Shown here: one piece after another, positions 1-11,656 of the stretch
Numbering within the stretch: position 1 is the first letter of the stretch
Layout of the letters: each line of letters begins with the position of its first letter
NCBI GenBank assembly: GCA_008729055.1
Contig: SDUX01000005.1
Span: forward strand, 732,801 to 796,800
DNA length: 64,000 nt
Reading direction: 5' to 3'
Source: Pyropia haitanensis
Lineage: Eukaryota > Rhodophyta > Bangiophyceae > Bangiales > Bangiaceae
Notes under the pieces: model-generated
Seen by the model: only the letters and a program-made list of their open reading frames with translations
What the model was told of the DNA's origin: nothing
Database searches by the model: none
Translations under genes and position numbers: made by a program

Positions 1-1560
1 CGATCTGGTCGAAGTCAAGAGCCGGGTCCAGAGCTGGTCAACTGCGTCTCAGCCATCCATGCAGTCGGATAAAACCGATCTACCGATAGGAAGTTGACCG
101 GACCCAGTCTTGACTTTGATGACATCGGACAAAATTGGGAGCACTGCAACATGGAAGTCCATTTGAGTCCAGTGCTGAGTCGATTCGACTGTGAATAGTC
201 CTCAACGGCAACGGCGAGGACGGCCAGGCATGCCAACTGCGGCACCGGCCGCGGCAGTGGGAGCAGGGGCAGGCGCCTGCGGCGGCGGCGGGCGGCAGGA
301 GCAAGATCTGCCGCGCGCGGCGGCGGGAGAGTCATGTTGCAATCGAGAATCGCCTCCACCCTCTGCAAAAGCAGACAGAGTGCACCTGGTCTGGCACCTC
401 AGCGCTCGGGGCTCCGCCCTCAGAGCCCGCTGCTCTTCGTGCGGGTTCTCCTCACGCGGCATGTGCAACTCTTACAGCAGGCCCACATTCAGAGCGAATT
501 GAAGATGTTTTGTCCAGCCACCAACGTGTGGGTCCGTGAGTGCGGGCCCAGATCCCGACGGGCTCCCACACGAGCGGTACAGCACTCTACATGGCGCGGT
601 ACCGCCGACCACTGCCACGCAAGCGGAACGGCTGCCGCCGCTGCCGTCGCGGCCCGCCACCTCCCAAGCCGGCAGCTGCCAGCTGCTGCCGTTCACGCCC
701 CCGCCACATACGCGGGCGGCTGCCACTGCGGTCGCCCCCGCCACCGCCGCCAATGCACACAGCTGCCCCGGCCCTCCCCGCCGCGGCCGCGTTTGCAGCC
801 GGGTGCCTCCGCCGATGTGTCCGCGAGTGCGCCCGCCCCCACCGCGGCTGCCAGCGCACCTGGCGCCGCCGCAGCCCCCGCCGCCGCCGCGAGCGGTTGC
901 CGCCGCACCCCACGCCCGCCGCGCTCCGCTATATCCCTTCCCGCCCTCGGCCGCCGCCCCGGGCTGCTGCCTGTGGCCCCCCAGCCGCCACGTGCGACGG
1001 CTTTACCTTCCGCGCTCGACCGCCGCCTTACGCAGCTGACCACGCCCCCAAAAACGCGGCCACTGCAGCCGGGGGCCGCCCTGGTTGTCGCCGCCGCCGC
1101 CGCAGCCGCCTCCGCGGCTGGCAGCTCCCGCCCCCGTCGCTGCGGCCGCCGGCGCGGCCGGCTGCTCCCGCCGCTGCATCCGCTGGCTGTCGTCGGCTAC
1201 GGCCGCCCGCGACACGGCTCTCCCCGTCATGGTCGCAGTGGCAGCCACAAGAGACGTCCCCTGCGTTCCTGCAGCACGTGCCACACTCTCTGACGCCGGT
1301 GGCTGCTCCAGCTTCTTTCGCAAGAGTGCTGCCCCTCCGCTCGTCGCCGCCGCCGCCGCCGTCAACTCCAGGGCACTTTGCCCCCAACGCCGCGACCGTC
1401 GGATGTTGCCGCTCCACCCGCAACGGCCCCTTCCCGCACCCCCGCCGCTACCGCGGGCGGCTGCCGCAGCCGCCCCCGCTGCTGCTGCCGCCACTACCAC
1501 ATTGGGTCGCCCTGCCCCCCCCCTTCCTCCCCCCCCTCTACCCTCTCTTTTCTTGCATAG
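1..1560. repeat. GC-rich low-complexity block, no supported gene
   Basis: From about 540 to 1,500 the plus strand is an imperfect CCG/GCC-rich tract whose six frames all stay open only because of composition (Pro/Ala/Arg one way, Gly/Ala/Arg the other). No domain or convincing start is visible. The first 200 bases are unique sequence of ordinary composition. The tract ends in a pyrimidine-rich stretch and TTGCATAG at about 1,559, which looks like a splice acceptor ahead of the relic at 1,561. I could not choose a strand. Confidence 0.4.
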
Positions 1561-1940
1561 TGTGGTGATTTGTGTGTCGGCGCGGGGCGCCGTGGGAGGT
1601 GCGACGGCGGGGGGTGCTGACGACGGTGTGGCGGCCGGGGGCGGCGTGGACGATGCTGCAATCCCTAATGTGCCCCTGGTGCTGAACGCGGGCTTGTTGG
1701 CAGATTTTAAGGCCTTCTTGCAGTGGCGCGCAGGCGCAGGTGGTGGACTTCTTCAGGGTGGTGCGGGAGCTGGTTTGCCTGCGTCACATAGATAGTCATG
1801 TTCTTTGTGCATCTGTTCCAAAGGGGAAGCATAGTAGCATTGTGCGCATGATCAATCAACGAGGTTATGTGCCAGGCGTTGGCCGGGTTGGTGCAAAAAA
1901 TGACGGAAGCAAAAGCTCGCGGACACTGAAGATGGCATAG
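1561..1940 (+). pseudogene. Coding relic or 3' exon of an unknown protein
   Basis: I do not recognise the family. Immediately after a polypyrimidine-TAG sequence, one frame reads a glycine/alanine/aspartate-rich linker and then an ordinary-looking peptide (PNVPLVLNAGLLADFKAFLQ). At about 1,725-1,740 the coding signal moves to a second frame (QVVDFFRVVRELVCLRHIDS) that runs to a stop at 1,938-1,940. The two halves look like one polypeptide broken by a single-base indel or by a missed small intron. The upstream part would lie in the low-complexity block. This could equally be a 3' exon or an inactive fragment of a dispersed family. Confidence 0.22.
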
Positions 1941-2099
1941 CTGCGAGGTGGGCTGTGTAAAGAACAGTACAATGCTGGCAGTCAAAGTAAGATAGATCCT
2001 TTCTTCATGTCTCCTGGTCACCCCCGCGCTCATCTAGGTTACCCGGCTCTGAGAAGAAAGCAAATGCGCGCGTTGCACAAAATGAGAGGAGGAGGCCGA

Positions 2100-2665
2100 T
2101 GTGGTTTATAATCGATCTCAACCGGGACAACAAAAAACCTCCGGGGAGAGGGGAAGGTAACTGGGAAGAGGGAACTACGAGTTGGGCGTTACCTGTTGCC
2201 TCACGCGCCTGGCGGCAGGGTCGCCAGAGATGCACGGTAGTGCACACGGGGAAGAGGGTCGCAAACGCGCAGTTGTTTTTCCCGGGGACGCGGGCCACGG
2301 GCGCCCTGCTGTCCCATCTAAAAGCAAGAGGAGGGCGTACCGGCCTTTGGCCCGGTAGCCCCCCTATCGAACCCCTCGGGAGATATTGGGGGGGGAGACC
2401 GAGTCTAACCTCGTCGGTCTCCCCCAATATCTCCCCTACAGCTATTTCTAATAATTTCCCTCCAAGATATCCCTCACAAATACAAAGAACCATTCCCTCA
2501 TGACTCAGTCACGGGACGTGCGCGAGACCGGATCCGGCCCTCCGCGTTGGACCCGTTTCGTCCTGCGACCGGCAGCCCGCGCCCGCCACCCTCCCGTACG
2601 GGTGTGTCGCGCGCCCGTCCGCCTCTGGGCAGCCGGGACCGTCCGGGGGGTCGCCGGATGCTACA
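2100..2665 (+). mobile_element. Long terminal repeat, copy A
   Basis: This 566-bp segment starts TGTGGT and ends CTACA, giving the TG...CA ends of retroviral-type LTRs. A second copy lies at 62,473-63,036 on the opposite strand. The two are clearly homologous over their whole length and lose similarity sharply at both ends, which is how the borders were set. Upstream is a purine-rich stretch (GAGAGGAGGAGG) like a polypurine tract, but the gag-like frame lies downstream, so it is read here as a 5' LTR. No matching five-base target duplication was found, and no clear tRNA primer site follows it. Confidence 0.65.
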
Positions 2666-2858
2666 TAGCTCCCTCCCAGCACCGGCACGTCCTCGGGCCG
2701 CGCCGGCACAGGACATAACCGTCCGGGGGTGGCCGCTACCACTAACTGCCGCCTCGTCCCGCCTCCTCCCTGGTCACTTGAACCTTCCCCGTCCGCCGGT
2801 CCGTCTCCCCGTTCGCGCACCCGTCCCGTTCCCGCCGGGTTCTCCGGTGAGGGCCAAG

Positions 2859-4565
2859 ATGTCGAGCTCCAGCGCCGAGGAACCGGTGCCGGCTGAGGCG
2901 GTAGCCGACCCGGAAGACTCGTCCGTCCCGGCACCCGCGGGCGGCCAAGACGGTGGTAACGGGGCCGACAAGGAGGCGTCGCCGGCCGGGGCGGAGGCGG
3001 GCGACAACGACGGTACTGCCGGGGGTCAAGGGGCTGAGTCGGCGCCGGTTGAGCACGTCCTCCCCGATGATGTGCTGGGTGGTCGTCTGGGAGGCGCCTT
3101 CTCATACCGGGAGTTCGTAGATCACCCCTTACTGAAAGACGCGGACAATACACGGCGTGACGTCTGGCGCAAAAAGGTTGAGCGCGGGTGCCTCTCGGCG
3201 CTTGAAAAGAACCGGTTCATGGCTGCCGACCTTGTTATCCAGCCTCGGGATGAGTCGTTGGCCGGTGTGGGGGCCGCCTGCTACGCCCGCATCCAGGAGT
3301 TGCCGGCTGCTATCGCTCTGGAGCTGGGCAAGACCGACATCGGGGTGTCGGCCTCCGTCTTGCGTTGGCCCGAGGAGATGAGCTACTTGCGCCGGGCGCT
3401 GGGCGTCTGGGACGAGCATCTCAAGGTGGAACGTGGTGACTTGGTCCTTCCGGGGCCTCGTTACGTCGCTCTGAAGCCTTTTTTTCTGCTCCGGAACTAC
3501 TCCGGAGCGCATGGCCAGCGGGTCCAGGGCGAACGCCGGGCCCGCATCAAGGGGATGGTCATCAGCCACAACCACTAGGAGTTCTGGAAGCAAGACGAGG
3601 CCGCCCGCGTGCGGTATTACCCCCGAGTGGCCCCGGACACGCACCGGCTGCTCATCCTTCCGCGGTGCACGTGGCTCAGACCGGATGGGGGCGCCTCTTC
3701 ACGCCGGGTGGGCAAGCTGGTCGAGTTGGTCCCCCTTCTCCGCCGGCGCCAGGTGCTGCGCCCGGCCTTATGGTCCGGGCGGCCCCGGCGTTGCAGGCGC
3801 CTCCGACTCCCCGCATCATCCTGCCGGGCCCTCCGGTTCCGGTCATGTCGCCGCCAAGGAAGTAGCTTCTCCATTGACTCCTGGACGTTCCGGGGTCGAT
3901 TTATCTCGTTCGGCGCCCGCGCAGGTGACCAGCGCCGGAGAGACTTTTCCGGTGCGGGTGCTGTCTCGTGATACCGTCCAATGATGGTGGAGGATGCCCG
4001 CCTGAGTCTTCCGGAGTCGTCCCGGCGGTTGTCCCGCTTCCGGGTTGACGACTAGTATCTTGAGCAGTCCGGATTGGTCTGCGGCCGCTGGACGGAGGAC
4101 TCGGTCGAGCTCGAGCTTCTTCGCCGGAAGACGTCCATCCGGGGCGCCACCATGGCGGTGGTGCTGGCGGCGTACGCCCAGCTTCTGAACAACGTGGTCG
4201 ACAAGGTGTTTGACTGGGCGGATAAGGGCCCCTCCGCCTGTGTTGGCGATCTGAACCAGCTGCTGGAGTCCCTGACCCGGCGCCAGCTTGGCGATCGGTG
4301 GGAGGAGATCTACTTCGAGTTCCAGCACCAGGGGGCCGAGTATCAGCGTCAACAGGACACGCGTTGGGGGTCGGCGGCGACCGGTACCGGCGGTCAGGAG
4401 GGTGCCGCTGCTGGTACCGGTACCGTGGCAGAGGGTGGGCGCGCCTCGCGGACTCCGGCGGGGACGACGGCGGCTCAACCTGCATATTCGGATCCAGGCC
4501 CTGTCATAGGTATGCCTTTTGGGATTGAGTATGATCCTGGACTCCATGCGCGAAAGCGAATATGA
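2859..4565 (+). pseudogene. Decayed gag-like frame of an LTR retroelement
   Basis: The frame starts at an ATG about 190 bp after the LTR. An acidic Glu/Ala/Gly-rich N-terminus (about 70 residues) is followed by a globular, Leu-rich region (about 90-260), a Pro-rich middle, and a C-terminal helix-like region containing FDWADKGPSACVGDLNQLLE. One frame covers the whole span but has in-frame stops at 3,576 (TAG), 3,969 (TGA) and 4,053 (TAG). Between 3,660 and 3,960 the more natural peptide lies in the other frames, so indels are also likely. No CCHC knuckle, protease, reverse transcriptase or integrase is visible, so the element is truncated. Calling it gag rests on position and architecture, not on a recognised domain; another retroelement ORF1 is possible. 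Confidence 0.45.
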
Positions 4566-5480
4566 GGGTTTTGGCCCATTTTTGCAGTGCGTACGAGTGC
4601 GCAGATGTTTGTTCTGCAGAACTATGAGTGTTTCATATCCATAGAAATTCGAGTGTGCAAGTTGCTCATCGATCGTTCGGATATGGATTCTGCGTGATCA
4701 CGATCACAGGAGAGCACTCTCTTGAGAGCCGTTGCCAGCCAGAAGAAAAGCGCGCTCTTGGTGCCCTTCTCAGGAGTTCTGAAGGGGGGAGTGATGACGT
4801 GCTGCCTGAGAGCCGACAGCCGGCGAGTCTCGGGGGACAGGGCGGCGACTGGGCTGTAAGGGCAGCACTCGACCACTGGCGCGAAAAGGGCAGCGACGCT
4901 GCCCATGCGATCCGCGCGCGCCACAAGGGGGGAGAAGGGAGGGTCGGGGGACAGAAGCAGCTCACGTTCATCCGAACGGGACTGGGGGCGGGGGCCTGTT
5001 GTTTCGGTCAGCGCTCGGTGGGGGGGGGGTGACCGGGGAGGGGGGGGAGGCCCGCGGGACGTCGCGCTCCCCCGGTCGCCTCTGTCCCGGTACCGGGAGA
5101 GGGGGCGGCAGACCGGCTCACCCGGTACAGAGAGGTCCCCGGCGGGGACCGCCGCGGCAGCTGCGGCGGCGATGGAGCGCGGCGGCGGTGGCAGGTGACT
5201 GGGCGGCGGGTGGGACTGGGCGCGTGTCGGCCTCGCGGGGATGGGGGTGCAGCGGGGGTTCGTGTTTGCGTGGGTGAACGTGGGGGCGGCTAGACGTGAG
5301 GTGCGCGCGATCCCTGTGCGTCGGACTCTGCTGTGCGGCAGTCTTGCCGGCGGCGGGTGGGGGTAAAGGGGGGGGAGGGTGGCGCCTGGAGGCGGCATGT
5401 GGTGGCTGCGGCGGCTGAGGTGTTGGTTCTAGGGGCGGCGCTGCCGGTCCAGAGCCGGTCCACCACCCGCGCACCGTCGC
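4566..5480. other. Intergenic, no gene seen
   Basis: The first 200 bases are unique sequence of moderate GC. After 5,020 the plus strand becomes G-rich. No frame here carries a recognisable protein, and no retroelement 3' LTR was found. Confidence 0.5.
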
Positions 5481-5565
5481 CGGCGGGTGGCTACCGCTGC
5501 CAAACGGGCGGTGTTGCCCGCCGCCCGCCGCCGGCCCGCCGCGCCGCACTCCTCCGCCCCTCTCG

Positions 5566-5567
<2 letters not shown>

Positions 5568-5622
<55 letters not shown>
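5568..5622. repeat. (GCC)18 microsatellite
   Basis: About 55 bp of perfect GCC/CCG trinucleotide repeat lie in the 3' part of the minus-strand gene. Depending on frame it encodes poly-Gly, poly-Ala or poly-Arg, and it hides the real C-terminus. Confidence 0.9.
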
Positions 5623-5625
<3 letters not shown>

Positions 5626-6457
5626 GGGCCATCTCTGACGTCCACCCCACCCGCCTCGCGGGCACGGCCACCGCGGCGGCATGCGGTCCGTCCCCATCTC
5701 TGCCCTAGCCCACACCTCCCCTCGCGCCACACGCGCAGTCGCTCTGCCCCCCGACGCTCGCGCAGTGGCACTCACTCGGCCGGCCGCAGCAACACCAATC
5801 GCCGCTTCGGCAGCCCCTACAAGAGCGGTGCTGGGGCCGCCAGCCAGCAAAGCTCCGCTGACCGACTCCCCACTGCCCGTCACGGCCCCGACTCCTGGCG
5901 CGCTGCCACCGAGTGGCTGTGTACCGATATGTGCCGTACCGCCATCACCTCCCCGCCTCTCGATGCTCGATGAGTCGTCGGCGTCCGCCGTGTTGCCCTG
6001 CCCGGGTTTCTTCCGCTTCCTCCCCGTCGCGCACACCACACCCTGGGCAAACTGCGCAATGAGCCACAGGTAAAAGTTCTGCTCGTTGTACGCCATCACC
6101 AACGCAATCGCCAGATACACTTTCTCGTCGATCTTGGCCGTGTTGTGCATGAAGGGCCGCTCCACGGTGCGGGAGTCCAAACCGTCCTTAAACTTAACGG
6201 TCACGTTCCAGCACGCCTTGGGGGTCATCGCCCGGTAGGTGCCAATCGTCGCCGGCCGCTTGCCAGCTGCCGTCTTCTTCGCAATGAGCAGGTTGGAGGC
6301 GTGCATCAACAGCATGCCCCACTGCCGCAGCATCATTTTGTCCGACTGGTAGTAGGTACGCATTTGCGACAGCACGCTTGTCGACACCTCGTCGGGGATG
6401 TCCACAGCGCGCGGACTGACGAGCACCAGTGTGGCAAGTCGGGTGTCCACAGGGTAC

Positions 6458-7057
6458 CGTAATCAGGGGGGAGGGTTGACGCACAAACCCGTAACCGCAG
6501 TGCCAAGACTATGGCAAGTAAACGGGACAAAGAAGGATACGTTTAGACCTGACGAGCAGGGAGGAGCGGGGCGAGAACGCCGTCGCGAGCCCAGAAGAGG
6601 CGCGCGCGCGCCCGCCACAACCCTCGATCGGACAGGTCGACCGGGTAGGGTCGACCTGTCCTAAGAAATAGAAGCGAAATCCCTCCAAGACGATAATTGC
6701 ATGCGATTATTGGTAAGTACCCCCTGAAAGGGCGTACCACAATCGACAGGTAGATCCTATCGATCGTCACAGGGAGTACTCGATCCAGCTCCCGCGGCCG
6801 TCCTCCCCCGGCCCGGGAGCTGTCCCTCAGATAGAAGGATCGCCCGCCGGCGCACGCCTTCGATCCAATCACAAGCGACCTAGGGGGGGGGCTAGCCCCA
6901 CCCGTGACGCGACCGTTCGGGCCCGGTGCGCCGCCCGACCCTTTTACAGGGGTCGGGGAGAGGGGTTGCACGACGCCCTCGGCGGGTGTGGCCGCCCGTG
7001 GGGCTGCGGCGCGTGCCGTCCACTTAGCCGTGGACGGCCCCTGCGCGCCCCCCAGGC
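6458..7057. mobile_element. 600-bp insertion flanked by GTAC
   Basis: Both borders carry the tetranucleotide GTAC (6,454-6,457 and 7,058-7,061), consistent with a 4-bp target duplication. Removing the segment plus one GTAC restores the frame of the minus-strand gene. Inside are strong hairpins: GGACAGGTCGACC (6,630-6,642) pairing with 6,649-6,661, and CCGTCCAC (7,016-7,023) pairing with 7,030-7,037. No protein is apparent. The ends share only a short G-rich inverted match (CAGGGGGG / CCTGGGGGG). GT-AG splice sites could not be placed at the borders, so an ordinary intron is less likely. Confidence 0.45.
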
Positions 7058-8061
7058 GTACATATGCCACACCAGCTTTCGCTCCTCGTCGGCAGAGCCG
7101 ATCATGGCCGGGATGTCGAGCAGCCCAGGCACACTCACCAACAGGCTGGATGGCGACGGCAGCGACGCCGCTGCAGTCGCCAATGGCCGAGCAGCCCCGA
7201 CATCCGCTGCCGTCCCGACGGCCTCGGCGGCAGATGCCGCCTCGGCAGTCGCGGCGTCCGCCGCCGCCGCGCCGCTCAACGCTGACACGTCCGCCTGAAC
7301 GCCTTGCGTGGGTCTACGTGCTGCGGGAGCCCCAGGCTCTGATGCGGTGGCCAACCCGGCCGACGCACCGTCTAGCGAGGACCCCGTTGCCGCCGCTCTG
7401 CCAGTCGCCACGGCAGCGGATGGTGATGATGCAGGAACTGAGGGGGGCCGTCGCGGTGCTCCCGCTGTCGGCATCGTAGACGCGCGTCCGGGGAGAGAAG
7501 CTTCGGGGGAACGTTGCGGCTCCGGACGGGGTGCGCTCAAACGAGAGCTGGCATCATTCGCACCGCCATCGTCAGCCACGCGCGTCGGCAAAAGTACGTC
7601 ATGAACCGGGCGAGGTGTGCAGGATGGGGCGCTGCTTGGGGGCCTCGGGGGGCGGGAGGCAGAGTCATCTGAAGGGGGTAAAGCACGCGCACAATCCCGA
7701 AGGCTGCTCAGCACCATGCGCACAGATGTCGAGATGTTGACCATCAATGAGCGAGGCAAAGAGGATGAGCGCGGCGGGCCACCGAATAGCAATAGCCCGT
7801 TGGTGGTCTCACGTTTGCCGACCACGACGGCAACAAGCAAGTCGCCGTGGGCAGCGTCGGAAAGCAAATGCGCAGAGTAGTGCAACGCCTTGGCAGCGCA
7901 AAGAACAGGGGATTGAGTGCCATACCCCAAGGCCGCAAAAGAGGACGTCACCCCACCCAAAGACTTTATCGAGAAAAGCAGCCAGGTTACCTGCCAACTC
8001 GAGGATGGACAACTCCAGTTGGGCCAACGACGTGCAGGTCAATGGCGTCGGCAAGCTGCTG

Positions 8062-9972
8062 GGTCACCCACTTGATCGAGTTCCTCCGCCACAGCCGCAT
8101 CGCGCGCCACCTATGGCAGCAGCACAATCCATCATGTCCAGTCGGTCCACGCAGGGAGGATGGTGGGGGGGGAGGGGGGATGGCGACTGGCTTCCCCGTG
8201 CGAGGATCTGTACGGCCGGACGCATCGAGCGAGCCCGAGGACGAAAAGCCGAAGGACCCGGACGATCGTTTTCACGCCCGGGCAAACCCGAATTCCTGCT
8301 CAAATTGGTTTGCCCACAGTAGCCCTCTTTGCTCAATAGTGACCCTTTGCCCAACTGTAGCCTACCCTTACAGCAAACCTACGATTACGAGGGTTCTGGA
8401 CAGCCTCGAGACGTCTCCTATCAATCGATTCGACGGACGTGTTCTGATCGGCCATCACCTATCGAGAATGCTCATCGGACGCCATCGAGACCCCCTCTTG
8501 GGGGATCAAAGGAGCCTGATCGAGAATCTTGCAATCGGCTTGCTCGATTGGGTTGACAAGAAAGGAGACGATGTCGTTGGGGATCCACATGATGTCGCCT
8601 GGCGGGCGGCCGTGTGGGCTCGCTGCCACACGGGGCGTTGCCATTGAGCCGCAGGCCGGGCAGCACCCCCGCCCCTCCCCCCGCATCCCGGGCGGCGGCT
8701 GTGCGCCTCTTTCCCCTCCCCACACGCCCGACCCTTGCGACGGCCGGCCGTGCCAGCCTTGGAGCCTCGTCGGAGGGGCCATGACCACCACCACTGGCGT
8801 GCTGGCGTACGGCAAGCGCACAGCACCGTCGCGACGACCGCGCCCCCCCCCCGACCTCAACCCACCAAGACCACAGTGGGCGCCTCTCTCGTGACGGCTC
8901 ACGGGGCGCGGCCGCCGAGAGGAACACATGAGCCGACTCACTTTTACGTGGCACACCCCGCCCCCCGACCGGATCCCCGCGGCGGTGCCCCACACGCAGT
9001 GCCGCCCGCCCGGCCGCCGCTGGCGCGGCCAGCCGGGCGTCTAGGCCAGCCGGGCGTCTAGGCCAGCCGGCCGGCGGCCCCGAGGCGCGGATCGAGCGGC
9101 GGCGGGAGGTTGCGTGACGCGGCCGCGAGCCGCGGCCGTCGGCTGCGCCGCCGCCCACGCGGGGGGCCCGCGCGGCGACGGCGCCGGCGGCAGGATTCGC
9201 CAGCAGAGGCGGCGTGGGGGGCGGACCGACGCGTGGGGCGGGGGCGGCGCAGCGCCGCCTCCGCCCCCCCCCCCCCCCCCCCCCCCGCTGTGCCCGCCCA
9301 GCCTCAACGGCTGGCAGAGCCGCCCCCGCCGCCCCCCCGCGGCGGCGGTGGGCACCAGCGTCGACGGCCAACGCTGCACCGCACGGTCAGCGTGCCGTCG
9401 GTGGCCACGGTGGCCACGGCGGGGTGGTCGCGGGGGGGTGCCCACGGTACGCCTGTGCCGCTGCCGCGTGCCCGTTGACGTGCGTGCCGCCGCCGTGCGG
9501 GTGGCGTAGCGCGCGCGGGGGGGGGAGGCGGCGGTGGCGGCGTGGGCGGGGGGGGGGGTGACGAGGAGGCCGAGGTCGGCGCTGGTTAGCGGCGGGGGGG
9601 GGGGGGCGGGGGGGGGGGGCCGGCGCACTCCCCACCGAGGCAGTGGCGTCGGCGGTGGCGTTGTGGCCACGGCCGCGTCGGCCGCCGCGGCGCCGCGGCT
9701 CGTGCCGTGCCGCCGCGGGGCGCTGGTGCGGGGGGCCGCGCGACGCAGACGCGACGACCACGGCCGCCGCGCCTGCGCCGGCGACCGCCAGCCCAGACCA
9801 CCGCTGCGGGCCGACCCACCCCGACCACCGTGACTGTGCTCGAGGCAGCCACCCCCACACGCATCCCGAAGCCGCTCCCTCTCCTCCCCCTCCCCTTTCC
9901 GCAACCCGTACGGTTCGTGCCCTTTATCCTCCTGGCTTCCCGTTATCCCCCGGCCTACCTCTGTTCCTTCCC
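8062..9972. other. Low-complexity spacer upstream of the NT-C2 gene
   Basis: The region contains a 21-base C run at about 9,267-9,287, several G runs of 10 or more, and GC-skewed tracts that keep many frames open by composition alone. On the minus strand at about 8,460-8,610 a short peptide (IMWIPNDIVSFLVNPIEQAD) has ordinary amino-acid composition and could be an exon or transposon fragment. It has no start context or partner that I can identify. Confidence 0.35.
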
Positions 9973-10910
9973 ATGCCGATCATGCTCGGCCGCCGGCGCC
10001 TCGGCCGTCCGCCCCGGCGCCCCCCCCCCCGCACCTTTGCGGTGCGCCTGCTGGTGCGGCGGCTCAACCACGTGCCGCTGCCGCACGAGCTGCTGTACGT
10101 CAAGTGGAAGCTCCTCTCCCCAGCCGCTGGCAGCTCGCCCGTCGCGGGCGTGACGCGGGCGGTGGCGGTGCGCGCCAACGGGGCGGTGTGGAACGCGCCG
10201 TTTGACTTTACCGCGTGCCTCCCCGCCGCGGCCGCGGCCGTCGCGGCCGCCGCGGGCGAGCGGGGGGGGCAGCCGGAGCTGTCGCCGCTGCGGCCGGCGG
10301 TGCTGCGGCTGAGCGTGCGGGCGCTCCGGGGGGGGGGGGGGGGCACGGTGGGGGCGGCGGTGGTAAGGCCGCCGCGTCGGCCGCCGCGGCGGCGGCGGCC
10401 GCCGCCAGGGGGGGGGACGCCCCAGCCGGCGTGGCCGCCATGGGCGCCACGACGGGCGGTTGGGCGGCGCCGCCCGCAGCCACTCGCGCCGGCGGCGCCG
10501 CGGGGGTGGCCGCCGCGGCCGCTGCCGCCGGCGCTGCGGCCATGCCCCCCCCACTCAGCGCTGCCGCCGACGACCCGGCGTGTGTACCCGCCACGGGGAG
10601 CACCTCTGGCGGTGGCAGCGACGTTGACGCGCGCCCCGCCGCCGCGGCGGTGGGCCTGGCCATCCCCGCCAAGGCCGCCCACGAGCGGATTGGGGTGGTG
10701 GAGGTGGATCTCGCGGCGATTGTCTCGGCGGGCACGGTGAGCCGGGTGGAGCTCCTCCACGAGTCGCTCCTCAACGCGACGCTGTCGCTGGCCGTGCGGG
10801 CGGTGCAGGTGGGGGGGGAGCCGCTGCCGCCACCGCCCGTGCGGGCGGCGGCGTGGGGAGGGGACCGCCCGCCCGGGGGGGGGGGGGGGCGGGGTCCTCC
10901 TTCCAGCTCC

Positions 10911-10941
<31 letters not shown>

Positions 10942-11605
10942 TGCGCGCGGGCGGCCGTCGTCCGTGTCGGCGCCCGCGGGCGCGGCGGTGGGGGCGGCGG
11001 ACGGGCCCAGCGGGGCTTCCGGCGACGGCCTGACGCTGCCGCGGGCCGGTGGCATGCGCCGCTCCGTGTCGGTGGCGGGGGAGGTGCCGGTGGGGGGGGA
11101 CTCGTCGGCGGCGGTGGGGGTGGGCCGCTCCGCGACCGCCGACGCGGTGGCGGCCGCCACCGCCGGCGACTGGCAGCGCGCGCTGGCGCGCGCCACCCCG
11201 GGCGGGGGCGCGGGCAGCACTGGCGGCAGCGGCCGTAGAACGGCCGGCAGCAGAGGCACGACGGACGCGCCGGGCGCGCCGCGGCCGCGGTGGCTGGCCG
11301 AGGTGCTCCCACCGCGCGGCACCCCCTCGCTGCCGCCACCTCCGGACGTGATGGAGAGCTCCTGGGCGCACGTGTCGGCGGCAGCGGCGGCGGCGGTGGC
11401 GGCTGCCGCCGCGGCGGGCCCGTGTGCGGGCTCGACGCTGGACGCCACCGCCCCGTGCACGCCCAGGAACGCGTCGGCGGCGGGCGTCGGCGGCGGAGGG
11501 GCGGCCGCGCGAGGGCTCGCGTGCCAGTCTCTGGGCTCGTCTTTTTCGGGATTGACGCTGGCCAGCAGTGGCAGCGGCAGCGGCGGTGGCGGGGGCGGCG
11601 GCGGT

Positions 11606-11656
<51 letters not shown>

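Larger units (their letters stand above)
5491..7960 (-). pseudogene. Unknown protein gene split by a 600-bp insertion
   Basis: I do not recognise the family. On the minus strand a natural-looking N-terminal half (7,960 to about 7,058) has a hydrophobic ALHYSAHLLSDAAHGDLLVAV stretch, a Pro/Ser/Ala-rich spacer, and ends in the peptide KLVWHMY. The second half resumes at about 6,453 with VDTRLATLVLVSPRAVDIPD, then a soluble helical region (LRQWGMLLMHASNLLIAKK) and AYNEQNFYLWLIAQFAQGVV. A low-complexity tail then runs into an 18-unit CCG array, where the true stop is lost. The halves are in different frames but join in phase if the segment 6,458-7,057 is removed together with one copy of a flanking GTAC. 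The start is uncertain: coding signal on the same strand continues upstream to about 8,060 behind a possible small intron. It could be host or transposon-derived. Confidence 0.4.

Noticed and set aside
540..1568. Overlapping long open frames on both strands rich in Pro/Arg/Ala
   Set aside because: All six frames stay open because stop codons are rare in CCG-type sequence; no domain, start context or codon signal favours one.
2081..2099. Polypurine tract suggesting that LTR copy A is a 3' LTR
   Set aside because: No retroelement coding sequence lies upstream, while a gag-like frame begins 190 bp downstream; purine-rich runs are common here. Kept only as a caveat.
6458..7057. Ordinary 600-bp intron
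   Set aside because: GT-AG ends could not be placed at the phase-restoring borders, whereas a GTAC duplication could; not excluded without transcripts.
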